Source of the DNA: Salinibacterium sp.
Lineage (GTDB): Bacteria > Actinomycetota > Actinomycetes > Actinomycetales > Microbacteriaceae
DNA: 64,000 bases
Assembly (NCBI GenBank): GCA_019638845.1
Contig: JAHBSZ010000004.1
Coordinates: forward strand, 62,001 to 126,000
Direction: 5' to 3'
A program made the position numbers and the translations under genes. The notes beneath the pieces were generated by a model, which ran no database searches, was not told the origin of the DNA, and saw nothing but the letters and a program-made list of their open reading frames with translations. Shown in pieces: positions 17,274 to 25,804 of this stretch. The stretch's first letter is position 1; every line of letters begins with the position of its first letter.

Positions 17274-17924
17274 CTACGGGCGACCGAAGTCCTCAGAGAG
17301 CAGTCGCGTCACGACATCGCGACTTGCGTTCAAGAATTCTTCGTCGCCGCGGGGGTTGCGGGCAAATGCCCGAGTGGCCAGCGCATCGGAGATCTCAATC
17401 GCGGTTTCGAACCGGAAGCGAAGTCCAGCGGAGTCTTCGAAGCCAAAACGCTCAACGAGAGCGTCAAGCAGTCGATCGGAAACTATCGAGTTGAAAGTGC
17501 GTTTCTGTGGGGCCGGTCGAAGGTCGAGGACGTCGCCGACGCGGAGACCGCGGAATCCAGGCTCGTTCCGGAAGGCATCGACGAGGACGGTGAACGAGGC
17601 ATCCAGCGCTGCGGTCCAGTCCACATGCTGTGGATCGAGAATCGCCAGTGACGCATTCTCCAGCACACGCTCAAGGTTGCGTGCGGCCAAGGCCTGCAAT
17701 ACCGCAATGCGGTCGGGAAAGTAGCGGTAGACGGTTCCGATCGAGGCGCCTGCGCGCTCGGCGACCATCGCGGTGGTAAGGCGCTCGTAGCCGATCTCGT
17801 CCACAATGCTCGCCGCTGCGTCAAGCAGGGCCGAGAGCCGCGCAGCACTGCGGGCCTGAACCGGTTCGTTCCTTAGGGTGATGCGGGCATCAAGGGTGTT
17901 GTCGACGATCTCTTGGGCAGCCAT
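17274..17924 (-). CDS. TetR/AcrR family regulator
   Basis: 216 residues. N-terminal HTH at about 27-75 (ALLDAAASIVDEIGYERLTTAMVAERAGASIGTVYRYFPDRIAVLQAL), unrelated ligand-binding C-terminus. AAGGAGG stands directly upstream of the ATG. It lies 5' of and in the same direction as the OpuC operon, so it may control osmoprotectant uptake; it is divergent from the SRAP gene. Confidence 0.85.
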   Translation of the reverse strand: MAAQEIVDNTLDARITLRNEPVQARSAARLSALLDAAASIVDEIGYERLTTAMVAERAGASIGTVYRYFPDRIAVLQALAARNLERVLENASLAILDPQHVDWTAALDASFTVLVDAFRNEPGFRGLRVGDVLDLRPAPQKRTFNSIVSDRLLDALVERFGFEDSAGLRFRFETAIEISDALATRAFARNPRGDEEFLNASRDVVTRLLSEDFGRP

Positions 17925-17971
17925 AACCCCTCCTTGCTCAAATTACGCGCTTAACTTCGCCAAATCTTACC

Positions 17972-18001
17972 TTGACCTCCGATAGGGAGCGAGGTCATAA
18001 G
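17972..18001 (+). promoter_or_regulatory. Possible promoter of the SRAP gene
   Basis: TTGACC (17972-17977), 18 nt, CATAAG (17996-18001), 26 nt before the ATG, with GAGAG as ribosome-binding site. Confidence 0.35.
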
Positions 18002-18027
18002 TCCTACGTCCCTGAGAGAATTCCAAG

Positions 18028-18756
18028 ATGTGTGGAAGATTCGTTGTCGCGGGGGCCGCTAGCGACCTGGTCGAGATGTTTGACATTGACCGGACCGCCG
18101 ACGATATGCCGCCGCCGTCGTTCAATGTAGCGCCGACCGATCGGGTGCCGCTCATTCTCGACACAGTGGCCAAAGACGCGGAACCCGACGCGGAGCCAAT
18201 CAGGCGGCTGGAAGCCGCGCGGTGGGGCCTGGTGCCCCCGTGGGCGAAAGACATCAAGACCGGCGTCACCGCGTTCAACGCACGCATCGAATCGGCCGCA
18301 GAGAAGCCACACTTCGCGAACGCAGTTCGCAGACGCCGCGCCATGGTCCCCGCGACGGGGTACTACGAGTGGAAGACCGTCGACGACATCAAGACCCCCT
18401 ATTTCATTCATCTGCCTGAGGGCGAACTAGTTATCTTCGCGGGGCTGTACGAATGGTGGCGCAATCCAGCCGAGGCCGACGACTCGGCAAGCAAATGGTT
18501 GCTCTCGACATCGATACTCACTCGCCAGGCGACCGGCGAGCTCGCAAGCATCCATGACCGGATGCCCGTCTTCCTCTCCCCCGTGCTGCTCGACGAATGG
18601 CTCGATCCACACACCGAGGGTGGAGAAGACCTGCTCGCTGAGATCGCCTATGGCGGCGAAGAGATGGCCGAACGGGTCGAATTCCATCCGGTCGACCGAG
18701 CGGTCGGCAACGTACGAAACAACTCGCCCGCGCTCGTCGAACCGGTCGGGCCGTAA
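18028..18756 (+). CDS. SRAP-domain peptidase / abasic-site DNA crosslinker (YedK-HMCES family)
   Basis: 242 residues covering one SRAP domain. These enzymes autoprocess and attach Cys2 covalently to abasic sites in single-stranded DNA, protecting stalled forks. Key residues are present: MCGRF with Cys2, Asn33 in FNVAPTD, Glu114 in GYYEW and His176 in SIHDRMP. So activity is expected. It precedes the App1-GH15 pair, which has its own promoter. Confidence 0.93.
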   Translation: MCGRFVVAGAASDLVEMFDIDRTADDMPPPSFNVAPTDRVPLILDTVAKDAEPDAEPIRRLEAARWGLVPPWAKDIKTGVTAFNARIESAAEKPHFANAVRRRRAMVPATGYYEWKTVDDIKTPYFIHLPEGELVIFAGLYEWWRNPAEADDSASKWLLSTSILTRQATGELASIHDRMPVFLSPVLLDEWLDPHTEGGEDLLAEIAYGGEEMAERVEFHPVDRAVGNVRNNSPALVEPVGP

Positions 18757-18765
18757 TCACGCGCC

Positions 18766-18771
18766 TAGGCT
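18766..18771 (+). promoter_or_regulatory. -10 box TAGGCT of the App1-like gene (leaderless)
   Basis: TAGGCT, 6 nt (GGGTGA), ATG at 18778. Confidence 0.5.
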
Positions 18772-18777
18772 GGGTGA

Positions 18778-19794
18778 ATGGCCGAACCCGCAGCGCAGCT
18801 CATGCACCGGGCGGCTCGTATCGAAGATGCGTTCCACCGGTGGCGTGAACGATGGGGTCGTAGGCGAGGTCTCGTGACCACGATCGTTCCCTATACCGGC
18901 TACGGAGCCCCGGGCTGGACCCGGGTCCTTTGCCGGGTTGTCCTGACTCGCCCCAGCGTGCCCGCTCGCGACAAGGTTCGCGGTTGGCGGTCGTTCTTCA
19001 GCATCCCGGTCTCCGATACCGAGGTGAGTGTGACTGCGGGCGGCGTCGAGCAGCGAGTCACTCCGAGCCGCGGCGGTGTCGTCGACACCCGGATACCCCT
19101 CGAGCTGACACCCGGGTGGCACACGCTCATCCTGCGCACTGACGACACCGAGCCGGTCACCGCACCCGTCTTCATCGTCGATCCCGCCACCCGTTTTGGC
19201 ATCGTCTCAGATATCGACGACACGGTCATGGTCACCGCACTCCCTCGCCCGTTTCTTGCGGCATGGAACACTTTCGTGCTTGACGAGCATGCGCGCACCC
19301 CCGTGGCAGGAATGGCCGTGCTGTACGAGCGCCTGCGGCGCGAGCATCCATCGTCGCCTGTCGTCTACCTCTCCACCGGAGCGTGGAATGTGGCACCCAC
19401 CCTCACCCGCTTCCTCGACCGCAACCTGTACCCAGCGGGGGCGCTGCTACTCACGGACTGGGGTCCCACGCACGATCGATGGTTCCGCAGTGGGCAGGAA
19501 CACAAGCGTTCGAACCTCGCCCGACTCGTTGAGGAGTTTCCCGATCTGAGGTGGCTGCTTATCGGCGACGACGGGCAGCACGACGAATCCCTCTACGGGG
19601 AGTTCGCTGCGGCGCATCCGGAGAACGTCGCCGCGGTCGCCATCCGAGAGCTGTCAACGGGTGAAGCCGTATTCGCCGGTCGGCGCACCAATGCCGCCGA
19701 ACGAGAGAAGCATTCGTCCGTACGCTGGTTCTACGGTCAGAACGGCGCAGAACTCTCACGCGCGCTCGAGGGCGCAGGACTCCTGGAGAACTAA
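18778..19794 (+). CDS. App1-family (DUF2183) phosphatase
   Basis: 338 residues. The C-terminal half is a HAD-like App1 domain, related to fungal phosphatidate phosphatase App1: catalytic DIDDT at 145-149, then VVYLSTGAWN and KRSNLARLVEEFPDLRWLLIGDDGQHDESLY with the late aspartates. The N-terminal part (about 35-130) is a beta-rich domain typical of bacterial members. Substrate may be phosphatidate or another phosphate ester. Its TAA overlaps the next start (TAATG). Confidence 0.85.
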   Translation: MAEPAAQLMHRAARIEDAFHRWRERWGRRRGLVTTIVPYTGYGAPGWTRVLCRVVLTRPSVPARDKVRGWRSFFSIPVSDTEVSVTAGGVEQRVTPSRGGVVDTRIPLELTPGWHTLILRTDDTEPVTAPVFIVDPATRFGIVSDIDDTVMVTALPRPFLAAWNTFVLDEHARTPVAGMAVLYERLRREHPSSPVVYLSTGAWNVAPTLTRFLDRNLYPAGALLLTDWGPTHDRWFRSGQEHKRSNLARLVEEFPDLRWLLIGDDGQHDESLYGEFAAAHPENVAAVAIRELSTGEAVFAGRRTNAAEREKHSSVRWFYGQNGAELSRALEGAGLLEN

Positions 19795-21572
19795 TGGCAT
19801 TGCTCATCGAGGACTACGCGATCATCGGCGACTGCCACACCGCAGCTCTCGTCGGAAAAGACGGCAGTATCGATTGGCTGTGTCTGCCCCGCTTCGACTC
19901 CGCTTCCACCTTCGGCGCCCTGCTCGGCGATGAAAACCACGGTCGATGGATGCTCGCGCCGACCGATCCCGAAGCGACGAGCACTCGGCGCTACCTCGAA
20001 GACACGTTCATCCTCATCACCACGTGGACAACCGCCACCGGCGTCGTGGAGGTTACCGACTTCATGCCCTATGGGGATCGTCGTGCTGACGTCATCCGAC
20101 GGGTGCGGGGTGTGAGTGGACACGTTGACATGCACGTCGAGTTGCGCGTGCGATTTGGATACGCGGGCGCGCTTCCGTGGATCCGACAAATGCCTGAGGA
20201 AGGCGACCACGCCCTGATCGCCGTGGCCGGCCCCGACGCCATCATCGTGCGCGGTCCGGAATTGAGAGCCAACGACCACGTTCACGCCGCGGATTTCGCC
20301 GTGACCCCGGGTCAGAAGGTCGACCTGACGCTGACCTGGTATCCCGCACATCGCCACGCGCCCGGTCGTATCCCGGTGGGCAAGCGGCTGCGGAAGACGA
20401 CGAAATGGTGGCGCACGTGGGCCTCTGCATCTCAGCAATCCCCCCTGTACACCGAAGAGGTGCGTCGGTCGCTGCTCGTGCTTCGTGCCCTCACTCACGA
20501 AGACACGGGAGGCATCGTGGCTGCCGCGACTACCAGCCTCCCCGAGAAGTTTGGTGGGCAGCGCAACTGGGACTATCGCTACGTATGGTTGAGGGATGCA
20601 TCCCTGACCCTGCATGTGCTGCTCGAACATGGCTACATCGGTGAGGCCGATGCCTGGCGCAACTGGCTCTTGCGCGCGATTGCGGGAGACCCCAACGACG
20701 TGCAGATCATGTACGGTCTCTCGGGCGAGCGACGACTTCAGGAGTGGGAACTCGACAGCCTGCCTGGCTATGACGGCGCCAGCCCGGTGCGGATTGGCAA
20801 CGGCGCGTACACGCAGTTCCAGGGTGACGGGTTCGGCTACGTCATGCTCGCGCTCCAGGCCGCCCGGCGCCAAGGCGAGAAGGAATCGGACTTCTCCTGG
20901 CCGCTCCAGCGCGCACTCATGACCTATGTCGAGGAGAACTGGCATCGACCCGACAACGGAATCTGGGAGATCCGAGGTCCGGAACGCGAATTCACGCACT
21001 CACGGGTAATGCTTTGGGCTGCAGTCGACTGTGCGATCAATGCGGTACGCGAATTCGGCCTCGACGGCCCTGTCGAAAGCTGGGAGCAGTTGCGCGACGA
21101 GATGCGTGCCGACATCGAGGCCCGCGGATTCGATACCGCGCGCAATAGCTACACGCAGTATTACGGCAGCACGGGAGTGGATGCCTCGCTTCTTCAGCTC
21201 TCCCAGGTGGGCTATCTCGACGCCAACGACCCGCGCATGCTCGGCACCGTCGCCGCTATCGAGAATGAACTACTCCAGGGTGGACTACTGCTGCGGTACC
21301 TCACGGAGTCCGGTGTCGACGGTCTGCCCGCGGGTGAAGCAACATTTCTCCCGTGCTCGTTCTGGCTCGTCGAGCAGTACGCCAACTCCGATCGTCTCTC
21401 TGACGCGGTCGAACTCATGGACAAGCTGTGCTCCTTCGCCAACGATGTGGGCCTGTTGAGTGAGGAATACGACGTGGACGAAAAGCGTCAAGCGGGCAAC
21501 ACTCCCCAGGCTCTCAGCCATCTCGCGCTCGTGCGCGCCGCCGACGCCATCGCCGCGGCATCCGCTCGCTGA
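19794..21572 (+). CDS. Glycoside hydrolase family 15 protein (glucoamylase/trehalase-like)
   Basis: 592 residues without a signal peptide, so cytoplasmic. The opening IEDYAIIGDCHTAALVGKDGSIDWLCLPRFDS is the mark of bacterial GH15 proteins; the (alpha/alpha)6 barrel follows, with RNWDYRYVWLRDASLTLHVLL (about 258-278), NGIWEIRGPEREFTHSRVMLWAAVDCAI and GEATFLPCSFWLVEQY. Such proteins cleave alpha-glucosides including trehalose; the exact substrate is open. Translationally coupled to the App1-like gene by TAATG. Confidence 0.9.
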   Translation: MALLIEDYAIIGDCHTAALVGKDGSIDWLCLPRFDSASTFGALLGDENHGRWMLAPTDPEATSTRRYLEDTFILITTWTTATGVVEVTDFMPYGDRRADVIRRVRGVSGHVDMHVELRVRFGYAGALPWIRQMPEEGDHALIAVAGPDAIIVRGPELRANDHVHAADFAVTPGQKVDLTLTWYPAHRHAPGRIPVGKRLRKTTKWWRTWASASQQSPLYTEEVRRSLLVLRALTHEDTGGIVAAATTSLPEKFGGQRNWDYRYVWLRDASLTLHVLLEHGYIGEADAWRNWLLRAIAGDPNDVQIMYGLSGERRLQEWELDSLPGYDGASPVRIGNGAYTQFQGDGFGYVMLALQAARRQGEKESDFSWPLQRALMTYVEENWHRPDNGIWEIRGPEREFTHSRVMLWAAVDCAINAVREFGLDGPVESWEQLRDEMRADIEARGFDTARNSYTQYYGSTGVDASLLQLSQVGYLDANDPRMLGTVAAIENELLQGGLLLRYLTESGVDGLPAGEATFLPCSFWLVEQYANSDRLSDAVELMDKLCSFANDVGLLSEEYDVDEKRQAGNTPQALSHLALVRAADAIAAASAR

Positions 21573-22096
21573 CCAGCCCCATCGGCCCGCGGTGATGCCC
21601 GCCCCCGCCACCTCGCAGTACGAAAACGCAGGAGATTGCGCGCGGCGAGCCCCCGGGCATCCGTTTTCGGCGTCGATCGGTGCCGATCTCCTGCGTTTTC
21701 GGAGCGGGGCGGGTGGGGGCGGGAGAAAAAGAGCGGGGCGCGCCGAAAACCTCGACACTGATTTCGACGGATTCCGCAGTTAGTCAAGCGCAAAACGAAC
21801 CAATTCCATCAACTTGCGCGCGCAATCAGTGGCGATATCGTCCTGAGAGCGCTCTCATCACCCGTGATCGCCCCCAAACGGGGGTGATCGCAGCGCTTGA
21901 CGGTATATCGGTGCGCTGATACTTTTTCCTCGCTGGCGTTTTGGTCCCCCAGATGGAGGACCGGAGCAGGGGCTTCACCCGAAGAGGCCCGCAGCACGCG
22001 AGACCATGAACCACGTTGCGCCCTGCCCGTTGGTGATTCGCTTACCCGATCACCAGCAGCAGTGGCCGACGGGGGTTCGACACGATGTCCGCGAAC
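21573..22096. other. 524-bp gene-free stretch with a large inverted repeat
   Basis: I see no convincing gene here. Its left half holds a long imperfect hairpin (21597-21724). The right half, about 21780-22080, is less GC-rich and contains GTGATCGC repeats (GTGATCGCCCCCAAACGGGGGTGATCGCAG near 21863-21892, with CCCC/GGGG pairing) but no recognisable promoter or RNA gene. Confidence 0.5.
21597..21724. repeat. Large imperfect inverted repeat behind GH15
   Basis: Inner 16-nt arms CGAAAACGCAGGAGAT (21621-21636) and ATCTCCTGCGTTTTCG (21686-21701) are perfect; outer arms are GC-rich and imperfect (21597-21612 and 21711-21724). A T-run does not follow. It could be a REP/MITE-like element. Confidence 0.7.
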
Positions 22097-23266
22097 TCAG
22101 TCGATGATCGCGCGGCACTCCTCGAAACAGTGCTGATACGTGGTCGTCTCTCCCGAGAGCGTTCGACGTAACACGAGTAGCCGTCGAACTGCATCGTCGA
22201 TTGTTGCTTCGCTGATCGTGCCCGCGTCCACCGCTGCGTGAATTCCGGCGACGACTGCGGGAACGTCCACGCGCTGCACGTACAGCAGCATTGTGTTGCC
22301 TGCCGCAACGGCGAGCACAGCGTTCTGCACCTGGTTGGTGTACTCCGGGCGTCCCGAGTTCTCGAGCATGTTCATGTCATCGGTAATAGCGATGCCCTCG
22401 AATCCAAGCTCGTTGCGCAAGATCTCGTGCCAGAGCGGCGAGAGAGTTGCCGGTACGGGATCGATCGCGTCGAACTCGAGGTGCCCGAACATGACGAGCT
22501 CTGCGCCCGCGTCGATGCCGGCAGCGAATGGCTGCTCGTGGCCGGTGCGCCAGTCGTCGAGACTCATACCGGTGGTCGGGATGCTCGAATGTGAATCCCC
22601 CGGAGCCACCCCGTGCCCGGGAAAGTGTTTGAGGGTGGAGAGCACTTCGCCCCGCTCCCCTGTGACCGCGGCGGCGACCCGCGGCGCGGCATCCGCCGGC
22701 GTCGAACCCATCGACCTGTCGAAGATGAACGAGTTCGGATCCCCGGTGACGTCGGCGACGATCCCGAAGTTCACCGAGATGCCGTCACTCTTGAGCAGTG
22801 CCCCGCGGTCCGCGAAAGCCGACTCCGCCGCGGCAGGATCCGCATAGCGCAATTCTGCCGCCGACGGTCCGTCGTCGGGGTGTATTCGGCGAACCACACC
22901 ACCCTCTTGGTCGGTGGCGATAAGCACCGGAAGCCCCTGCTCGCCCGCAATTACCGGTGCCCAGTTCGCGAGGATACTTGCAGGGTCGGGAATGTTGTCG
23001 CCCATCAGGATGACCCCGCCGAGGCCCTGTCCACGCGCGAACCCACCAATTGCGTACGGGTCCAAGCCCGGAACATGCACCATGAGCATGCTCGCGATCT
23101 TCTCGTCGAGACTCATGGTGCCCAGTCGGTCATCGGCGTATAACTGCACCGGGTCCACGACCGCACGCGTCGGCAGGGCCCCGAAGATGAGCACGGGGGC
23201 CGGGGGGCCTGTGCACCCGGCGAGAAAGATCATTGTGGTCACGATCGCTGCGACAAAGACCCTCAC
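22097..23266 (-). CDS. Lipoprotein beta-N-acetylhexosaminidase, GH3 (NagZ-like)
   Basis: 389 residues. Signal peptide with lipobox LAGC (Cys18). One GH3 (alpha/beta) barrel; ATDQEGGVVRRI, the substrate-loop motif KHFPGHGVAPGDSHSSIP (His/Asp acid-base dyad) and ITDDMNML with the nucleophile Asp are intact. It would trim GlcNAc from muropeptides outside the membrane. Start is GTG at 23264-23266, overlapping the regulator's stop as GTGA; a longer frame reads into that gene. Confidence 0.9.
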   Translation of the reverse strand: MRVFVAAIVTTMIFLAGCTGPPAPVLIFGALPTRAVVDPVQLYADDRLGTMSLDEKIASMLMVHVPGLDPYAIGGFARGQGLGGVILMGDNIPDPASILANWAPVIAGEQGLPVLIATDQEGGVVRRIHPDDGPSAAELRYADPAAAESAFADRGALLKSDGISVNFGIVADVTGDPNSFIFDRSMGSTPADAAPRVAAAVTGERGEVLSTLKHFPGHGVAPGDSHSSIPTTGMSLDDWRTGHEQPFAAGIDAGAELVMFGHLEFDAIDPVPATLSPLWHEILRNELGFEGIAITDDMNMLENSGRPEYTNQVQNAVLAVAAGNTMLLYVQRVDVPAVVAGIHAAVDAGTISEATIDDAVRRLLVLRRTLSGETTTYQHCFEECRAIID

Positions 23267-24900
23267 GCTGGCTTGCTCTGATCCGTCGGCAGCGGCAGGA
23301 GCACTCGGTTCGCAATTCCAGTACGCGACGAAACGTGCCAACGCGAAAAGATCGCTTGAATGTGCTTCTCCACCGTCTTATTGCTGATGCCCAGTTCTTC
23401 GGAGATTGCTCGGTTCGATCGGCCCTGCGCGACGAGACTCGCCACCTGCCGCTGACGCTCGGTCAATCCGTCGAGTTCTGAGGAGATCCGAGACCTGCCG
23501 AGGCTAGCGGGGATCGCGGATCGGGAAGTCGCACCGAGGGCGATAAGGGCGCGGGACAGGTGGTTCTGTACTGTGCGTCCCGAGAGGAACAGCGCTTGGC
23601 CGATCATCCGATTCGAATAACCTTCGGCTGCAAGCAGGGTGACTTGTTGTTCGCGTTCCGAAAGCACCTGCCAGCCGGCACCCGCCGCGGGACGCAATCG
23701 ACGCCCGAGACGACGCAGCTCCCGTGCGGACCAGTTGCGCACCGCGATAGCTCCCAAGAGCGTCGCTTCGTCCGCCGCATCCCGCAAGCCCGCAACCGCT
23801 GCTCCCCGAGCCCCCGTCGCGGCTAGTGCGGCTGCCTCGAGCACCCGGGCCCGTGTGGCATCCAGCCGACCGCCAGCGATGAGTGCCCGCGCCGCCGAGA
23901 TCGCGGCTCGCTCGGCACCGCTTTCGTTATTCCCGCTTGCCACATCGATACGGCTCAACGTGCGCTCGACGGCAGCTGCGGCCATGTCGTGGATCTGCAG
24001 CGGTGCGACACGTCGACCCCAGCCGCGCGCCGCGCGCAGGTCCCCACTCTCGATAGCCGCGGTTGCGAGAAGTTCGTACGCATACGCCCGATCCACGGTC
24101 TGCAACCGCGGCAATGCGGCACCACCCGACGCGTGGAGCACGATCTGGGCCGCGCGATCCGTGTTGCCGACCGCAGCCAGTCCGTACGCGCACAGAATAT
24201 GCGCGCCGACCGGCACATACGAACGCGGATCGGGGTCGAGCGCGACCACGAGCGTCGCAAGTCGCTCGGTTTCGGCGCCGTTCTCTCGTTGCGCTTCGAT
24301 GTAGGCGCCGGTCGCTGCGGCGAGCATCCGCGCCGCGAGACCGCCGTACGATTCGGCCTCTTCCTGCGCGAGCGAGACGACGTCGACGGCCTCGCCGACC
24401 TTCCCCTGAAAGGCGAGCGCACGCGCGAGCCCGATGCGGGCAAAGATCGGCGCTTGCAGCGATGAAGTCCAACGTCGAGCCACGTACTCGTTCGCCCAGC
24501 GCTCGGCGTCGATAAGACGACCGGACGACATGGATGCCTCGATCGCAAGATACCCGCCAACACAGCCATCTTCGTCCGGCCATGCGGGGTCAAACGTGAC
24601 CTCACCATGTCGCGTCCCGCCCTCGCCCGGGGGCGCGACGCATGCCGAAAATTGTTCGACAGCACTCGTGATCGCGCGGGATCCCACGTCGTCGGCACCG
24701 CCACGCGCGAGTTCGCTCCACCGTTTCGCCGCCTCGTGCCGCCCCGCGATTGCGGATGCAAACGCCGCGACGCCGGCGATACGCGACGCAGCCCCCTGCT
24801 GCGTGGCCGCTGCGAATTCGGCGGCAAGTTTTGACAGTGCCTCGTCGAGCTTCGCCTCGAGCACCAAGTCGAGGCACTCACCAAGAACCGAGGAGGCCAT
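23263..24900 (-). CDS. LuxR-type regulator with two tandem C-terminal HTH domains
   Basis: 545 residues. About 1-400 is alpha-helical, TPR-like with many Ala-rich helix pairs, like the sensor part of LuxR/LAL regulators but without a P-loop. Two complete GerE-type HTH units follow: LSEREQQVTLLAAEGYSNRM.. at about 413-465 and LTERQRQVASLVAQGRSNRA.. at about 479-531, joined by a 13-residue linker. One HTH is the rule, so this is unusual. It overlaps the NagZ-like gene, which it may control together with itself. Confidence 0.85.
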   Translation of the reverse strand: MASSVLGECLDLVLEAKLDEALSKLAAEFAAATQQGAASRIAGVAAFASAIAGRHEAAKRWSELARGGADDVGSRAITSAVEQFSACVAPPGEGGTRHGEVTFDPAWPDEDGCVGGYLAIEASMSSGRLIDAERWANEYVARRWTSSLQAPIFARIGLARALAFQGKVGEAVDVVSLAQEEAESYGGLAARMLAAATGAYIEAQRENGAETERLATLVVALDPDPRSYVPVGAHILCAYGLAAVGNTDRAAQIVLHASGGAALPRLQTVDRAYAYELLATAAIESGDLRAARGWGRRVAPLQIHDMAAAAVERTLSRIDVASGNNESGAERAAISAARALIAGGRLDATRARVLEAAALAATGARGAAVAGLRDAADEATLLGAIAVRNWSARELRRLGRRLRPAAGAGWQVLSEREQQVTLLAAEGYSNRMIGQALFLSGRTVQNHLSRALIALGATSRSAIPASLGRSRISSELDGLTERQRQVASLVAQGRSNRAISEELGISNKTVEKHIQAIFSRWHVSSRTGIANRVLLPLPTDQSKPA

Positions 24901-24906
24901 CCCGTG

Positions 24907-24912
24907 ATGCTA
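24907..24912 (-). promoter_or_regulatory. -10 box TAGCAT of the LuxR-type gene (leaderless)
   Basis: TAGCAT, 6 nt, ATG at 24898-24900. Divergent from the UbiA promoter 53 nt away. Confidence 0.5.
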
Positions 24913-24964
24913 TCCGCCGGTGAGCTTCATCAGCCAGCCGATCTGGTTCGCTGGACTGTCGCAC

Positions 24965-24970
24965 TACCAT
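24965..24970 (+). promoter_or_regulatory. -10 box TACCAT of the UbiA gene (leaderless)
   Basis: TACCAT, 6 nt, ATG at 24977. This decides the start over a GTG at 24920 that has neither ribosome-binding site nor -10 box. Confidence 0.5.
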
Positions 24971-24976
24971 CGGGAG

Positions 24977-25804
24977 ATGCGGAAACTGGCGGCGTTGGCG
25001 CTCTCCACCCACCCGGGGCCAACCATCGCTGTCACCCTCATCACCGTGGTTCTCGGCTTCAGCGTAGGGCTGGAATGGTGGCGTCTGCTGCTGCTCGGGC
25101 TCGCCCTCCTCGCCAATCAAGTATCCGTCGGCCTGTCGAACGACTGGCTCGACGCGGACCGAGATCGCGCCGTCGGACGCACGGACAAACCCGTGGCTAT
25201 CGGAGCCATTGGCGCGGGCGCCGTGCGCACCGCGGCCTTCGCTTCTGCGCTATTCGCGGTGGCCCTCACGGTCCCGCTCGGATGGGCTGCCACGGTGGCC
25301 CACGCCACGTTCATCCTCTCGGCCTGGAGCTACAACGCGGGACTCAAGAGCACGGTCATTTCGGTTGTCCCGTACATCATCAGTTTCGGTCTGCTCCCGC
25401 TCGTCGTGACGCTCTCGCTACCGCATCCGGCCATCGCCTCCCCGTGGGCAATGCTCGCGGGAGCGTTGCTGGGCATCGCAGCACACTTCGCGAATGTCCT
25501 GCCCGATCTCACGGATGACGCGGCCACCGGCATCCGAGGACTCGCCCACCGCGCTGGAGCTCGCACCGCCGGACTCGTGATTGCTGGCACGTTGGCCGGT
25601 GCATCGACGAGCGTTGTCCTCGGGCTTGGCTACCCACAATTCCCGGGCTGGATCGGACTCGGCCTGAGTGTCGTGCTCGCCGTCACCTGTGCCGCGCTCG
25701 TGCTTGCGGGTCGATCGACACGATTGATTTTTCGACTCATCATCGCGGGGGCGCTCATCGACGTCGCACTGCTTGCGATGTCAGGGACGCGCCTGCTCGC
25801 CTAA
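24977..25804 (+). CDS. UbiA-family prenyltransferase
   Basis: 275 residues, about eight membrane helices. First Asp-rich motif NDWLDADRDRAVGRTDKP (about 55-72) and a second, NVLPDLTDDAATGIRGLAHRAG (about 177-198), bind the Mg-prenyl diphosphate. Members make menaquinone, heme O or similar prenylated products; no neighbour shows which acceptor is used. Its end overlaps the MFS gene by 4 nt in convergent orientation. Confidence 0.85.
   Translation: MRKLAALALSTHPGPTIAVTLITVVLGFSVGLEWWRLLLLGLALLANQVSVGLSNDWLDADRDRAVGRTDKPVAIGAIGAGAVRTAAFASALFAVALTVPLGWAATVAHATFILSAWSYNAGLKSTVISVVPYIISFGLLPLVVTLSLPHPAIASPWAMLAGALLGIAAHFANVLPDLTDDAATGIRGLAHRAGARTAGLVIAGTLAGASTSVVLGLGYPQFPGWIGLGLSVVLAVTCAALVLAGRSTRLIFRLIIAGALIDVALLAMSGTRLLA

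Noticed and set aside
19791-20999. 402-codon minus-strand frame opposite GH15
   Set aside because: Antisense shadow; GH15 on the plus strand has all family motifs.
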